From CAYOKT01 sp964404605 (GTDB taxonomy: Bacteria > Electryoneota > Electryoneia > Electryoneales > Electryoneaceae), in the NCBI GenBank assembly GCA_964404605.1, contig CAYOKT010000057.1, positions 1 through 18,769 of the forward strand: a stretch of 18,769 bases of DNA. Direction: 5' to 3'. How positions within the stretch are numbered: position 1 is the stretch's first letter; each line of letters opens with the position of its first letter. Below are positions 1 to 6,971 of the stretch, piece by piece. The position numbers and the translations under genes were made by a program. The notes below the pieces were generated by a model that saw only the letters and a program-made list of their open reading frames with translations, was not told where the DNA came from and made no database searches.

Positions 1-18
1 CCCGGGAAAACGTTGGTA

Positions 19-40
19 GGGGCACGGCGCGCCGTGCCCC
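19..40. repeat. 22-bp perfect palindrome downstream of the sorting-tail gene
   Basis: The two 11-base halves, GGGGCACGGCG and CGCCGTGCCCC, are exact reverse complements with no loop. It lies 56 bases past the stop of the minus-strand gene that ends at 96. It could form a cruciform or RNA hairpin and help end transcription, but no T-run follows it on the minus strand. Its form resembles short palindromic repeats dispersed in intergenic DNA of many bacteria; only a genome-wide search would show whether it recurs here. Confidence 0.6.
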
Positions 41-56
41 CACAAACCCGTCCTGC

Positions 57-71
57 GGGCGCGGAGCGCCC
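57..71 (-). terminator. GC hairpin after the sorting-tail gene (weak terminator candidate)
   Basis: GGGCGC (57-62) and GCGCCC (66-71) form a perfect 6-bp stem around a 3-base loop, 25 bases past the stop codon of the minus-strand gene. There is no T-run, so this is not a classical intrinsic terminator. Together with the palindrome at 19-40 it could still stall polymerase or protect the mRNA 3' end. Confidence 0.3.
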
Positions 72-95
72 CGTTTCAGGCAGCCCTCCCGCCGT

Positions 96-1277
96 TCAGC
101 GGACCAGCATCACCTTCCTCGTGACCGCGGCTCCTCCGGCGTCGAGGCGGAGGAAATAGAGTCCGCTCGCGAGCCCCTCCGGCGCCCTCCACACCAGCGC
201 ATGGCTTCCGGCGGACCGCTCTCCCGCCGCCAGCAGCGCCACCCGGCGGCCGAGGATGTCGAACACCTCCAGCCTCACCGAGCCGGCCCGCGGCAGGGCA
301 TACGCGAAGCGCGTCGTCGAGTTGAACGGGTTCGGCCAGGCGGGCGCGAGGGTGGGCGCAGCCGGCAGCGCGGCGACGGGCTCAGCCGCGACGACATCCA
401 GGGTGACCCGCCGCCGGATCTGCGAGGCCTGGTCGAAGTCCGGGTCCTGTTCGAGCGGCAGGGAGGAGATCGCGGCGACCTCGCCCAGCCCGGGAGCCAG
501 CCAGACGTAGGATTGGCTCGCGGGGAAGGTCTGCTGGTACACCGGGAGCCAGAAGGGCGGGACGGGCCAGACATCCACCAGCACGGACACCACGACCTGC
601 CCGCCGATCTCCGTGTGAAGGCGCAGGACGGGGTCCTCGCCGCCCGGGTAGCTCGCCGTACCCCAGGCGTCCACCTCGTTGAACCCGCCGAGTTCCAGGT
701 CGACACGGTACTGCTGGCCGGTCGAATCGGTGAACTCGCGCTGAACGGTGTCCGAGAAGGTCCACTCCATCGGGAAGGAGGCGGGCAGGGGGAGCAGCGG
801 GATCGGGCGGGTGAAGGGGAGCGAGAAATCGAGCGGCAGCGGGGTGCTGTCGTTCTCGACATGAATCCCCAAGCCGAGCAGCACCCAGCCGGTGTCGCTC
901 ACCGATTCATAGCGGATCGCGCCCGCCAGCCCGAACCCGAACGGGCTGCCGTCGGAGGTCAGGACACGGTTGGCGTCGGGGAAGGAGTCCGCCTGGGGCG
1001 CGCTCGACGGGTCGAGCAGGGTTTCGCGCAGCACCGAGTCGACCGGCCCCCCGGTGAAGTCCCAGGCGCCGTTCGGCCCGCTTGGACCGAGGTCCACGGG
1101 AATGCCGAGGGTGTCCGCGAGGTTGCTGTCCACCTGCACGTAGAAGTTCATCACCGTGCCGGGGGCGATGGGAATGTCATCCGCGGTGAGGGTCACCTGC
1201 GCATGGGCCGCGGGGGCGAACAGCAGCAGTGCGGCGACCGCCGCGGCGTAGTTTCCTGTCCCGGTAAACCGTTTCAT
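96..1277 (-). CDS. Secreted protein with C-terminal FlgD-Ig-like / type IX sorting tail, function unknown
   Basis: Predicted 393-residue exported protein. The start at 1277 is chosen because GGGAGGTGG sits 3-5 bases upstream; a GTG seven codons further upstream overlaps that ribosome-binding site. Residues 1-26 form a signal peptide (MKRF, a hydrophobic Ala/Leu core, cleavage after AHA). The mature part to about residue 300 is rich in aromatic and beta-prone residues and has a Gly-Pro-x-Gly-x-Trp-Asp-Phe segment; I recognise no enzyme motif. From residue 311 to the end runs a typical sorting tail: WPNPFNSTTRFAYALP, VFDILGRRV, SGLYFLRL and a basic end. In Bacteroidota and relatives such tails direct cargo to the type IX secretion system and the cell surface; here that role is inferred. 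It is transcribed alone, with a palindrome-rich 97-base gap upstream. Surface or extracellular location is likely; the role is unknown. Confidence 0.85.
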   Translation of the reverse strand: MKRFTGTGNYAAAVAALLLFAPAAHAQVTLTADDIPIAPGTVMNFYVQVDSNLADTLGIPVDLGPSGPNGAWDFTGGPVDSVLRETLLDPSSAPQADSFPDANRVLTSDGSPFGFGLAGAIRYESVSDTGWVLLGLGIHVENDSTPLPLDFSLPFTRPIPLLPLPASFPMEWTFSDTVQREFTDSTGQQYRVDLELGGFNEVDAWGTASYPGGEDPVLRLHTEIGGQVVVSVLVDVWPVPPFWLPVYQQTFPASQSYVWLAPGLGEVAAISSLPLEQDPDFDQASQIRRRVTLDVVAAEPVAALPAAPTLAPAWPNPFNSTTRFAYALPRAGSVRLEVFDILGRRVALLAAGERSAGSHALVWRAPEGLASGLYFLRLDAGGAAVTRKVMLVR

Positions 1278-1290
1278 CGTCCACCTCCCT

Positions 1291-1345
1291 CGAATCACGC
1301 TTCCATGGAAGCTATATCGTCTCTTCGCCGCCCGGGAGTGATTCG
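1291..1345. promoter_or_regulatory. Nested inverted repeats upstream of the sorting-tail gene (possible operator)
   Basis: A perfect 14-bp palindrome, GCTTCCATGGAAGC (1299-1312), lies just upstream of the ribosome-binding site of the gene starting at 1277. It sits inside a wider 8-bp inverted repeat, CGAATCAC (1291-1298) and GTGATTCG (1338-1345). A TATAGC on the minus strand beside the palindrome could be a -10 element, which would place the palindrome near the transcription start. Operator function is inferred from position and symmetry only. Confidence 0.35.
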
Positions 1346-1374
1346 TCGCACATGGAGGGGTTGTTCCACCCGTT

Positions 1375-2772
1375 TCAGTGTCCCCCGGTCTTTTTCGCCG
1401 GCTGGGGGAAGGCGTGCCAGATGCGGATCGAGAGGACCAGCCCGATCACGGCGAACGGCAGCAGGAAGGGCGGCCAGTAACTCCATTTCGCGGTGGTCAG
1501 GAACCCGAGGGCGAAGGACTGCACCCCGGTGCCGAGGTAGACGAAGCCGTCGATCATCCCGACGGCGGTTGCCGCCGCCCGCTGGCCGCCGAAGTCCATC
1601 GTCGAGGTACCGGACAGCATCCCGTGCACCCCGATCACGCTCAGGCTCATGAAGGCGACGATGGCGCCGAGGATATACCACGGCGCCTGCAAGGTGAAGT
1701 TCATCGCGATCACGCCGGCCAGCATCATGCCGTAGAGCAGCGCCGCCACCGGTCCGCGCCGGGAGCCGAACACCTTGTCCGAGAGCACCCCGGCGAACAG
1801 CCCGCCGGTCACCCCCGCGAGCATCAGGATCAGGCCCCAGTTGGCGCGCATGAACTGATCCGGGCTGTAGTGCAGCGCCTCCTTGATGTAGATCGGGTAC
1901 CAGTGCATGATCCCGTTGCGCATCACCCCGGAACAGAACTCGATGAGCGCGATGGTGAGGATGATCCGGTTGGTCAGCACCCGCTTGAGGATTTCGCCCA
2001 GTCGGAAGGGCTTGTCCGCTTCACCGGAGGAGGCGTCGCCGGTGTTGAAGTCCTCGAACCCCGCCTGGCTCGGGCGGTCGCGGAGGAGGAAGAGCTCGAT
2101 GATGAAGAAGGTGAACAGCAGCGCGGCGGGGGCGAAGAAGACCCACCAGGTCTGGTCGATGGTCGATCCCTGTACCCCGAGCACCGTCCGCAGGGCCTGC
2201 TGCACGGGGTTCAGGTGGCTGGTCACCGTGGCCCGGGTCGCCTCGACGATCGCCGAACCCCAGTCGAAGGCGAAGTAGATCCCGAGGGAAATCAGCACCC
2301 CGAAGATGCCGCCGAAAATGCCGCGCTCGCGCACATGAAACCACGAGGCGTTCACCTTCACGATGGCCACGGCGCCGTAGCTCTGGAAGTACATGTTGCC
2401 CGCGTACAGCAGGCTGAACGCCAGGCGCAGGTTCATCTTCATGCCCTGGGTCAGCATGTGGTGGATCGTGAGGCCCATGAGGATGTTCATCGTCGCCGAG
2501 CCGAAGGCGGCGATGAGAATCGCGCGCCTGCCGCCGATCCGGTCGGTGAGCGGACCGTTGATCAGGAAGGCGATGGCGTAGGTGATCGTCCCGACGGCGA
2601 AGATGATGCCGAAATCCTCCTTCGTCATCAGGTCGCCGAGGGCGTTCTTCGAGACGGTCAGGTTGTAGCGGCCCATGTAGAGGAAAGCGTAGGTCAGCCC
2701 CATGGGCAGCCAGTTGAGCGTCCGCCGGAAGCGATATTCGCGGCTGTGCTGGATCGGCATTCTGCTGGGCAT
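1375..2772 (-). CDS. MFS transporter, organophosphate:phosphate antiporter (OPA, GlpT/UhpT-like) family
   Basis: A 465-residue inner-membrane protein with about 12 hydrophobic segments, the usual MFS size. OPA features: an Arg in TM1 (MGRYN, Arg35) and a second Arg before the second-half motif MRNGIMHWYP (Arg285). These match the two phosphate-binding arginines of GlpT. The MFS loop motif GPLTDRIGGRR (73-83) is present, and RDRPSQAGF (231-239) resembles the central-loop start of GlpT. Expected role: import of a phosphorylated small molecule (glycerol-3-phosphate, hexose phosphate or similar) in exchange for phosphate; the substrate cannot be read from sequence. Unusual: about 35 extra residues (172-207) between TM5 and TM6, predicted on the outer face. 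The start at 2772 has AGAAGGGG upstream. A HAD phosphatase gene ends 93 bases upstream on the same strand, so the two may be co-transcribed. Confidence 0.85.
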   Translation of the reverse strand: MPSRMPIQHSREYRFRRTLNWLPMGLTYAFLYMGRYNLTVSKNALGDLMTKEDFGIIFAVGTITYAIAFLINGPLTDRIGGRRAILIAAFGSATMNILMGLTIHHMLTQGMKMNLRLAFSLLYAGNMYFQSYGAVAIVKVNASWFHVRERGIFGGIFGVLISLGIYFAFDWGSAIVEATRATVTSHLNPVQQALRTVLGVQGSTIDQTWWVFFAPAALLFTFFIIELFLLRDRPSQAGFEDFNTGDASSGEADKPFRLGEILKRVLTNRIILTIALIEFCSGVMRNGIMHWYPIYIKEALHYSPDQFMRANWGLILMLAGVTGGLFAGVLSDKVFGSRRGPVAALLYGMMLAGVIAMNFTLQAPWYILGAIVAFMSLSVIGVHGMLSGTSTMDFGGQRAAATAVGMIDGFVYLGTGVQSFALGFLTTAKWSYWPPFLLPFAVIGLVLSIRIWHAFPQPAKKTGGH

Positions 2773-2865
2773 CGAATTCCCCTTCTCTCACTCCCCTGTC
2801 ATGCCGGTTCCGTCCGCCGGGAGAGGGACAGGCCGCGCCGCCCGGCAGCGACGGGCGCCCGGCGG

Positions 2866-3666
2866 TCAGTTCCGTGAAGTGTCGGCGACGAAACTCCCCA
2901 TGACGAGCACGCCGGGTTCGAGCGGCTCCACGTCCGGGCTGTGCATGGTGTCGAGGAACACCGCGAGCGCCTCCGGGAACCCGCGCACGAGCACGTTCAA
3001 CGGCTTCGGTTCGTTGTCGAACAGGCCCACCGGCCGGCCGATTTCACGCAGCCGCGCGACCGCCTCGCGCTTGTACTCCATGTCCGGTTGCTCGAAGGTG
3101 GGCTTGGTGATCAGGATCGTCCCCCGGTCGTCGGGCACCGGGAAGCCGTGTTTGATCAGCGAACTCAGGGTTCCCCGGCTCATCCCCGGCGTGTCGCGGC
3201 CGGTGAGGTAGATCGTGGTTCCGCCGAACTCCGCCACCCGCCGGACGAATTCCACCGAGCCCGGGGTGGGCAGGTCGAAGACGACATACTCGTTGGTGAA
3301 AAACCGCTTCCACCAGCCCTCCTGGAAACGCTCGAGCAGAGCCGGGTCGGTCAGACCGGCGGCGCGGAGGGTGTCCGCGACGCGGTACCGGATGCGGTCG
3401 AGGGTAATGGACTTCACCAGGGCGCGGGTCCGCTCATCGAGTGTGGAGTCTTCTTCGGCCAGGTCCCGCAAAATGCGAAGAACCCGCGGGCGGTTGTCGA
3501 ACAGGGTGGCATCCAGGTCATAGACGACCAGCGGGCGACCGCCGTCCGCCAGGGTGCGCGCGATGCGCTCCTCGAGGAGGTCGAGAACCTCGGAGGGGCT
3601 GACGCGCCGGTGGGAACCGCTCAGGGCCGGGGAAGAGTCCGCCGGAAAGGGGACGAGAGAATCCAT
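2866..3666 (-). CDS. HAD-superfamily phosphatase
   Basis: A 266-residue predicted cytoplasmic hydrolase. All four HAD motifs are visible: motif I YDLDAT (nucleophile Asp50, acid/base Asp52), motif II YLTGR (Thr155), the motif III Lys in YKREA (about Lys199), and motif IV LFDNEPKP (Asp217). Residues 70-130, between motifs I and II, form a helical cap. The Ala in DLDAT is uncommon but fits the DxDxT pattern of the phosphatase branch. I take the ATG at 3666, with AAAGGA six bases upstream, rather than the adjoining TTG. The natural substrate is unknown; family members remove phosphate from sugars, nucleotides or other small molecules. The downstream OPA-type transporter gene suggests a pair that takes up and dephosphorylates an organophosphate. 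Upstream it diverges from a small gene at 3803 across a 136-base gap. Confidence 0.85.
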   Translation of the reverse strand: MDSLVPFPADSSPALSGSHRRVSPSEVLDLLEERIARTLADGGRPLVVYDLDATLFDNRPRVLRILRDLAEEDSTLDERTRALVKSITLDRIRYRVADTLRAAGLTDPALLERFQEGWWKRFFTNEYVVFDLPTPGSVEFVRRVAEFGGTTIYLTGRDTPGMSRGTLSSLIKHGFPVPDDRGTILITKPTFEQPDMEYKREAVARLREIGRPVGLFDNEPKPLNVLVRGFPEALAVFLDTMHSPDVEPLEPGVLVMGSFVADTSRN

Positions 3667-3802
3667 CAAGTTCCTTTCGCCTGGCGTGCCGCGGGCGTTT
3701 CGCGAGGACGGGAAGGCCGCGTCCGTCCCGCGGCGGGTGGACCGGTCAAGAGTTACGGAAAAGGTGCCGATAAGATAAGAGGAAAAGTAGGGAAGAACAG
3801 CG

Positions 3803-4042
3803 ATGCCAGGAATCCAACCGAAAGAGCCGGTGAAGGGGCCGGTCCCGGTCCACTATAACCCCCCCAAGCCCGCGCCTCCGCCGGAGACCAGCACTCCGCC
3901 GCGAGATCCCATCGATGCGATGAAGGACATGGGCAAGCGCGACCTGCGGCGGCATGAAATGGCGGAGGAGGCGATCCGCGAGCATTTCCGCACCCACTTC
4001 AAGGAGCTGCGTGAAAAGGAAAAGGTCGACCGGGTGATCTGA
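3803..4042 (+). CDS. Small hypothetical protein, Pro-rich N-terminus and charged helical C-terminus
   Basis: A 79-residue product not recognised as any family. Residues 1-35 are rich in Pro and Lys (KPAPPPE); residues 36-79 are a strongly charged, helix-prone stretch (RRHEMAEEAIREHFRTHF, then KELREKEK). No signal peptide, Cys pairs or membrane segment is visible, so it is probably cytoplasmic. Support for a real gene: GC-rich third codon positions, an AGGGA about nine bases before the ATG, an AT-richer possible promoter upstream (GATAAGATAAG near 3770), and a strong terminator 35 bases past the stop. Shorter antisense frames overlap it but have no comparable signals. It diverges from the HAD phosphatase gene. 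The C-terminal helix could mediate protein or nucleic-acid binding, but that is speculation. Confidence 0.65.
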   Translation: MPGIQPKEPVKGPVPVHYNPPKPAPPPETSTPPRDPIDAMKDMGKRDLRRHEMAEEAIREHFRTHFKELREKEKVDRVI

Positions 4043-4076
4043 ACCCGGGGCGGAAGCCGCCTTTCGTGGGAGAGAA

Positions 4077-4109
4077 AAAACGCGCCGAGGGGGTCACACG
4101 GCGCGTTTT
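4077..4109. terminator. Bidirectional rho-independent terminator
   Basis: A perfect 10-bp stem, AAAACGCGCC (4077-4086) pairing with GGCGCGTTTT (4100-4109), encloses a 13-base loop. Read on plus, the stem ends in TTTT; read on minus, it ends in six Ts. It lies between the plus-strand small gene (stop 4042) and the minus-strand envelope gene (stop 4164), and so serves both convergent transcripts. Confidence 0.85.
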
Positions 4110-4163
4110 CCACTCCCGGCGCATCGGGGCTGCATGGCGCCGGGAGACCTGCGAGCGGCACTC

Positions 4164-5630
4164 TCACCAGCGAAAGTCGATCTTCTCCACTTCCTCCCAC
4201 GGGATGTAGACGCGCTTGTCCTCGTTATCCTCCGGGAAAACCAGGATGCCGTCGTTGTTGTCGGAAACATCCTGGCCGCCCTCGAGGCGCAGCTTCTCCC
4301 CGTTGGTCAGGACCACCATGCTCGAGTTGCGGCTGCGGGGGGAGATGGACGCCACCCTGCTGAAGGGGATGTTGTACTCGATGTCGAAACGGTTGCCGTT
4401 CAGCATCTCCCAGCTTTCCGACTCGTCGAGGTCGAAGACGATGCGTCCCTCGTAGGTGTTCTCATTCACGTCCGTGACCACGCCCTGCAACGGTTTCGCC
4501 GGGCGGTAGGTGTCGTACCCGGGGCCGCTGTCGCCCTCGTCCTCGAACGTCAGCTCCTCGAACGCATCCCAGGAGACCTTGACCCGGCCGTACCTCGGGT
4601 CCTCGATCATGATCCCGCGGATGGACGCATCCACGTCGTTCGTCCCCTCGAGCGACATCTTCCGTCCGTCCTTCAACTGCACCCAGGTGCTGTTCATGCT
4701 GCGCCGCTTGAGGGAGCGGATGGCCCCCATGGGAATGCTGACCCGGCCATCCTCCGAGTCGCCGTCCAGCTTGTCGGTGGAGAGGCACTCCTCGCTGTCC
4801 CACTGGATGTAACCGTTGTACTCGCCGCCGTCGGTGACGAGGGTGCCGCGCAGCCGGTACCCCTCCGGCTTCACATCGCCCGGGGTGGGGAGGAATTCGA
4901 TGGTCTCGATCTTCTTCCAGGGGAGTTTGATGTCGCCGAGGGAGTTGTCGCGGACCTCGATCTTGCCGCCGACATCGTTCGAGTAGCCGCTGACGATGTA
5001 TTTCTTACCGTTCTTCATCGTAACCTCGGCGTCCTCGCTGCCGATCACGTCGATCTTCTTGATGTCGCCGAAGCGGGCGATGAAGATGCGGGAGCCGCCC
5101 CCCCGGTCATCCCAGTTCACGCGGATGGAGCCGCCGAGAATGCTGACCACGCTCCTCGAGCGTTGCCTGGAGCGCGACGAACGGGCATAGGCTTCCGCGC
5201 GCTGCTCCATCAGATCCGCCCGCTCCTCCTCCAGGTCGACGAGCGACTCGCGCAGGTCGGTGATTTCCTCGGGGATGTCCGCCTTGTCCAGGCGACGACG
5301 GAGCTTCTCTTCCTTCTTGCGGAGTTTCTTCTCCTCGCGCTCGAGGCGGCGGATTTCCGCGCGGGCGTCCTCGCTCCCCTTCTCCTCCTGCTCCTCGAGG
5401 TATTTCATGTAGGGCAGCTTCTCCTTGGAGGAGTGGAACAGGTCGTCCCAGAAGGCCTCTTCCGTGCCCCAGCGGATGAGCCCGGTGTAGGTGTTCCCGC
5501 TGCGGGTTTCCACTTTTCCGTAGATGTAGCCGTCTTTCCTGCCCTTGGCGACGGCGTTGTCCGCCGGGGTCAAGGAGAGGAAGATCGCTGCGACAATGAC
5601 TCCGAACAGGATCGACCTCGTGCGAGCCAT
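4164..5630 (-). CDS. Exported protein with three beta-rich repeats and an internal coiled coil
   Basis: A 488-residue product, third gene of a sigma/anti-sigma operon; no known family recognised. The start at 5630 has GAGGAG eight bases upstream and gives a signal peptide (MARTRSILFGVIVAAIFLSL, with a likely cut near residue 28). The body is one repeat three times: about 34-246, 258-362 and 378-487. Each runs G-x-V/L, then G-x-x-Y-x-G-x-I-x-W/F, an Ile-rich middle, a Lys/Asn-Gly-x-K turn, a Gly-x-x-DV segment, and a closing pair such as IPWEEVEKIDF or LPWKKIETIEF. Repeat 1 is interrupted by a Glu/Arg/Lys-rich coiled coil (about 65-150). The charged, cysteine-free sequence suits a periplasmic or outer-membrane-associated protein. 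Its place in the operon suggests a target or modulator of the envelope response; that is inference. It ends just before the two-way terminator at 4077-4109. Confidence 0.8.
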   Translation of the reverse strand: MARTRSILFGVIVAAIFLSLTPADNAVAKGRKDGYIYGKVETRSGNTYTGLIRWGTEEAFWDDLFHSSKEKLPYMKYLEEQEEKGSEDARAEIRRLEREEKKLRKKEEKLRRRLDKADIPEEITDLRESLVDLEEERADLMEQRAEAYARSSRSRQRSRSVVSILGGSIRVNWDDRGGGSRIFIARFGDIKKIDVIGSEDAEVTMKNGKKYIVSGYSNDVGGKIEVRDNSLGDIKLPWKKIETIEFLPTPGDVKPEGYRLRGTLVTDGGEYNGYIQWDSEECLSTDKLDGDSEDGRVSIPMGAIRSLKRRSMNSTWVQLKDGRKMSLEGTNDVDASIRGIMIEDPRYGRVKVSWDAFEELTFEDEGDSGPGYDTYRPAKPLQGVVTDVNENTYEGRIVFDLDESESWEMLNGNRFDIEYNIPFSRVASISPRSRNSSMVVLTNGEKLRLEGGQDVSDNNDGILVFPEDNEDKRVYIPWEEVEKIDFRW

Positions 5631-5680
5631 AGCCCTGTCTCCTCTTCGTCGCGCGGGGGAGATGATACGCGCTCTATCGT

Positions 5681-6340
5681 TTACCACAGTTGTATCTCCA
5701 TCGGGTTGATCCTCTGCCGGTCTGCGCTCGAGGGCACGGTCTCGTCCGGCGGTAGCTCCGCCAGGGATTCGGACTCTCCGGCGGGTTCCTCGATCCGCCG
5801 CGGCGCCTTGAAGTCCATCGAACCCTCTTCGATCACTTCTCCGGCGGTGACCGCCTCGAGTACCTCGAGCATCTTCCGGTGATAACGGCGGTCGGCCCGG
5901 AGCAGCTCGGTTGTCAATGCGATGAAACGCTCCTCGGTCATTTTCCCGACATCCTCGCCGAGGGTGACCTCGACGGGTTCGTCCGATGCCCGCAGCACGG
6001 GCAGGCGGAGAACCCCGCCCGCCGCGAGCCCGATCCCGATCAGCAGCATGGCGGCCGCCGCCCAGGCACGGGAGGAGAGGCGGAATGTCCTCGCCCGCCC
6101 GGTTTTCCCCAGGCGGCCCCGCCGCGCGATCCGCCTCCACAGGTGTTCCGGCGGCGGCTCGGCCCCCGCCCCCGGCAAGGGGGGTGCGGCGAGGTCCTGC
6201 AGGCGCCGCATCTCGCTCCAGAAGCGCTGCAGCTCCGGGGAGGCGGCGAGAGCATCGAGTGTCTCCAGCAGCTCGCTTCCCGCCAGCTCCCCGTCGAACA
6301 GGGCCGACAGGTTCGCTTCCATGGTTTCGCGGCTCTTCAT
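5681..6340 (-). CDS. Anti-sigma factor, RseA-like N-terminus, single transmembrane segment
   Basis: A 219-residue predicted inner-membrane protein. Residues 8-50 (NLSALFDGEL, then SPELQRFWSEMRRLQD) match the pattern of the RseA-type anti-sigma domain: a short helix, DGE, then a pel-x-x-W helix. The His/Cys zinc motif of ZAS-type anti-sigma factors is absent. One hydrophobic segment (92-112) separates this cytoplasmic part from a periplasmic tail with a helical stretch (134-165) and an acidic, Pro-rich end. It should hold the ECF sigma factor encoded just upstream and release it on an envelope signal, probably by proteolysis as in RseA; the signal is unknown. Its ATG overlaps the sigma stop (ATGA), implying translational coupling, and GAGGAG lies eight bases before the start. 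The exported repeat-protein gene follows after 50 bases. Confidence 0.8.
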   Translation of the reverse strand: MKSRETMEANLSALFDGELAGSELLETLDALAASPELQRFWSEMRRLQDLAAPPLPGAGAEPPPEHLWRRIARRGRLGKTGRARTFRLSSRAWAAAAMLLIGIGLAAGGVLRLPVLRASDEPVEVTLGEDVGKMTEERFIALTTELLRADRRYHRKMLEVLEAVTAGEVIEEGSMDFKAPRRIEEPAGESESLAELPPDETVPSSADRQRINPMEIQLW

Positions 6341-6930
6341 GGTTTCGGCTCCTCATCCACCAGCCCGCGGCGGCGAATCTCGGCGATCGCCGTCTTCCGC
6401 GCGCGGTAGATGTTGATCTTCACCTGCGCAAGACTCCAACCGGTCAACCGGGCGATCTCGCTGTAGGGACGTCCTTCGAGCACGCCCATCCGGAACGCCT
6501 CCCGGTGTGCCGGGGTCATCATTTCCATCGCCTGTGCCACGGTTTCATCGAGGTCCCGCAAGTGTACCGTGTCTTCCGGGGAGTCGCTCTCGTCATCGGC
6601 GATCCCTTCGAAGGTGTTCCCCCCTCTCTCTCCGGTCGCGCTCAGGGGCAGCACCCGCGTACGGCGCACCTGGTTGATCATCAGGTTGTGCGCCACGGTG
6701 AAGAGGTACGAGCGCAGTTTTCCTTCGTCTCGCAGGCTGCCGCTCGCCCGGATGGCGCGGACGAAGGTTTCCTGCAGCAGGTCCTCCGCGTCATCCCGCC
6801 GGGGGAGACGGCTGAGGAGGTAGGCCAGCAGCGCCGGGCCGTATTGTTCGTATGCGGCGCGCCAGTACACGGCGCTGTCGGCGGCAGCCTCCACCTCGCC
6901 CGGTTCCCTCCAGTTCTCCGCGCTCACCAT
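6337..6930 (-). CDS. ECF-type RNA polymerase sigma factor (sigma-70 family)
   Basis: 197 residues, a normal ECF length. Region 2 (about 27-92) has YEQYGPALLAYLLSRLPRRDD, then AEDLLQETFVRA and LRSYLFTVAHNLMINQVRR, which bind core polymerase and the -10 element. Region 4 (about 130-190) has the helix-turn-helix MTPAHREAFRM, then YSEIARLTGWSLAQVKINIYRARK for -35 recognition. Region 3 and the sigma 1.1 region are absent, as in group IV sigma factors. It is the first gene of the operon with an anti-sigma factor (4-nt overlap) and an exported repeat protein, so it most likely controls an envelope-related response. The ATG at 6930 has only a weak GGGTGG ribosome-binding site. A possible self-recognised promoter lies just upstream at 6944-6971. 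Confidence 0.92.
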   Translation of the reverse strand: MVSAENWREPGEVEAAADSAVYWRAAYEQYGPALLAYLLSRLPRRDDAEDLLQETFVRAIRASGSLRDEGKLRSYLFTVAHNLMINQVRRTRVLPLSATGERGGNTFEGIADDESDSPEDTVHLRDLDETVAQAMEMMTPAHREAFRMGVLEGRPYSEIARLTGWSLAQVKINIYRARKTAIAEIRRRGLVDEEPKP

Positions 6931-6943
6931 CCCACCCGTTCAT

Positions 6944-6971
6944 GAGACACGACCCGAGGATGGAAGTTACA
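6944..6971 (-). promoter_or_regulatory. Possible ECF-type autoregulatory promoter
   Basis: On the minus strand TGTAACTT (6964-6971) is followed after 14 bases by TGTCTC (6944-6949), just upstream of the sigma gene. The AAC-containing -35 core and a short GTC-type -10 resemble promoters read by ECF sigma factors, many of which activate their own operon. It rests on pattern and position only. The start codon is 14 bases past the -10-like element, so the leader would be very short. Confidence 0.3.

Noticed and set aside
2838..2864. GC hairpins between the HAD phosphatase and transporter genes
   Set aside because: Only short 6-bp pairings can be formed and there is no T-run; co-transcription of the two genes remains more likely than termination.
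5631..6356. An in-frame upstream extension of the exported repeat protein
   Set aside because: The frame stays open for 242 codons but overlaps the anti-sigma gene and translates to Arg/Gly/Ala-rich shadow sequence. The ATG at 5630 has a good ribosome-binding site and opens a signal peptide.
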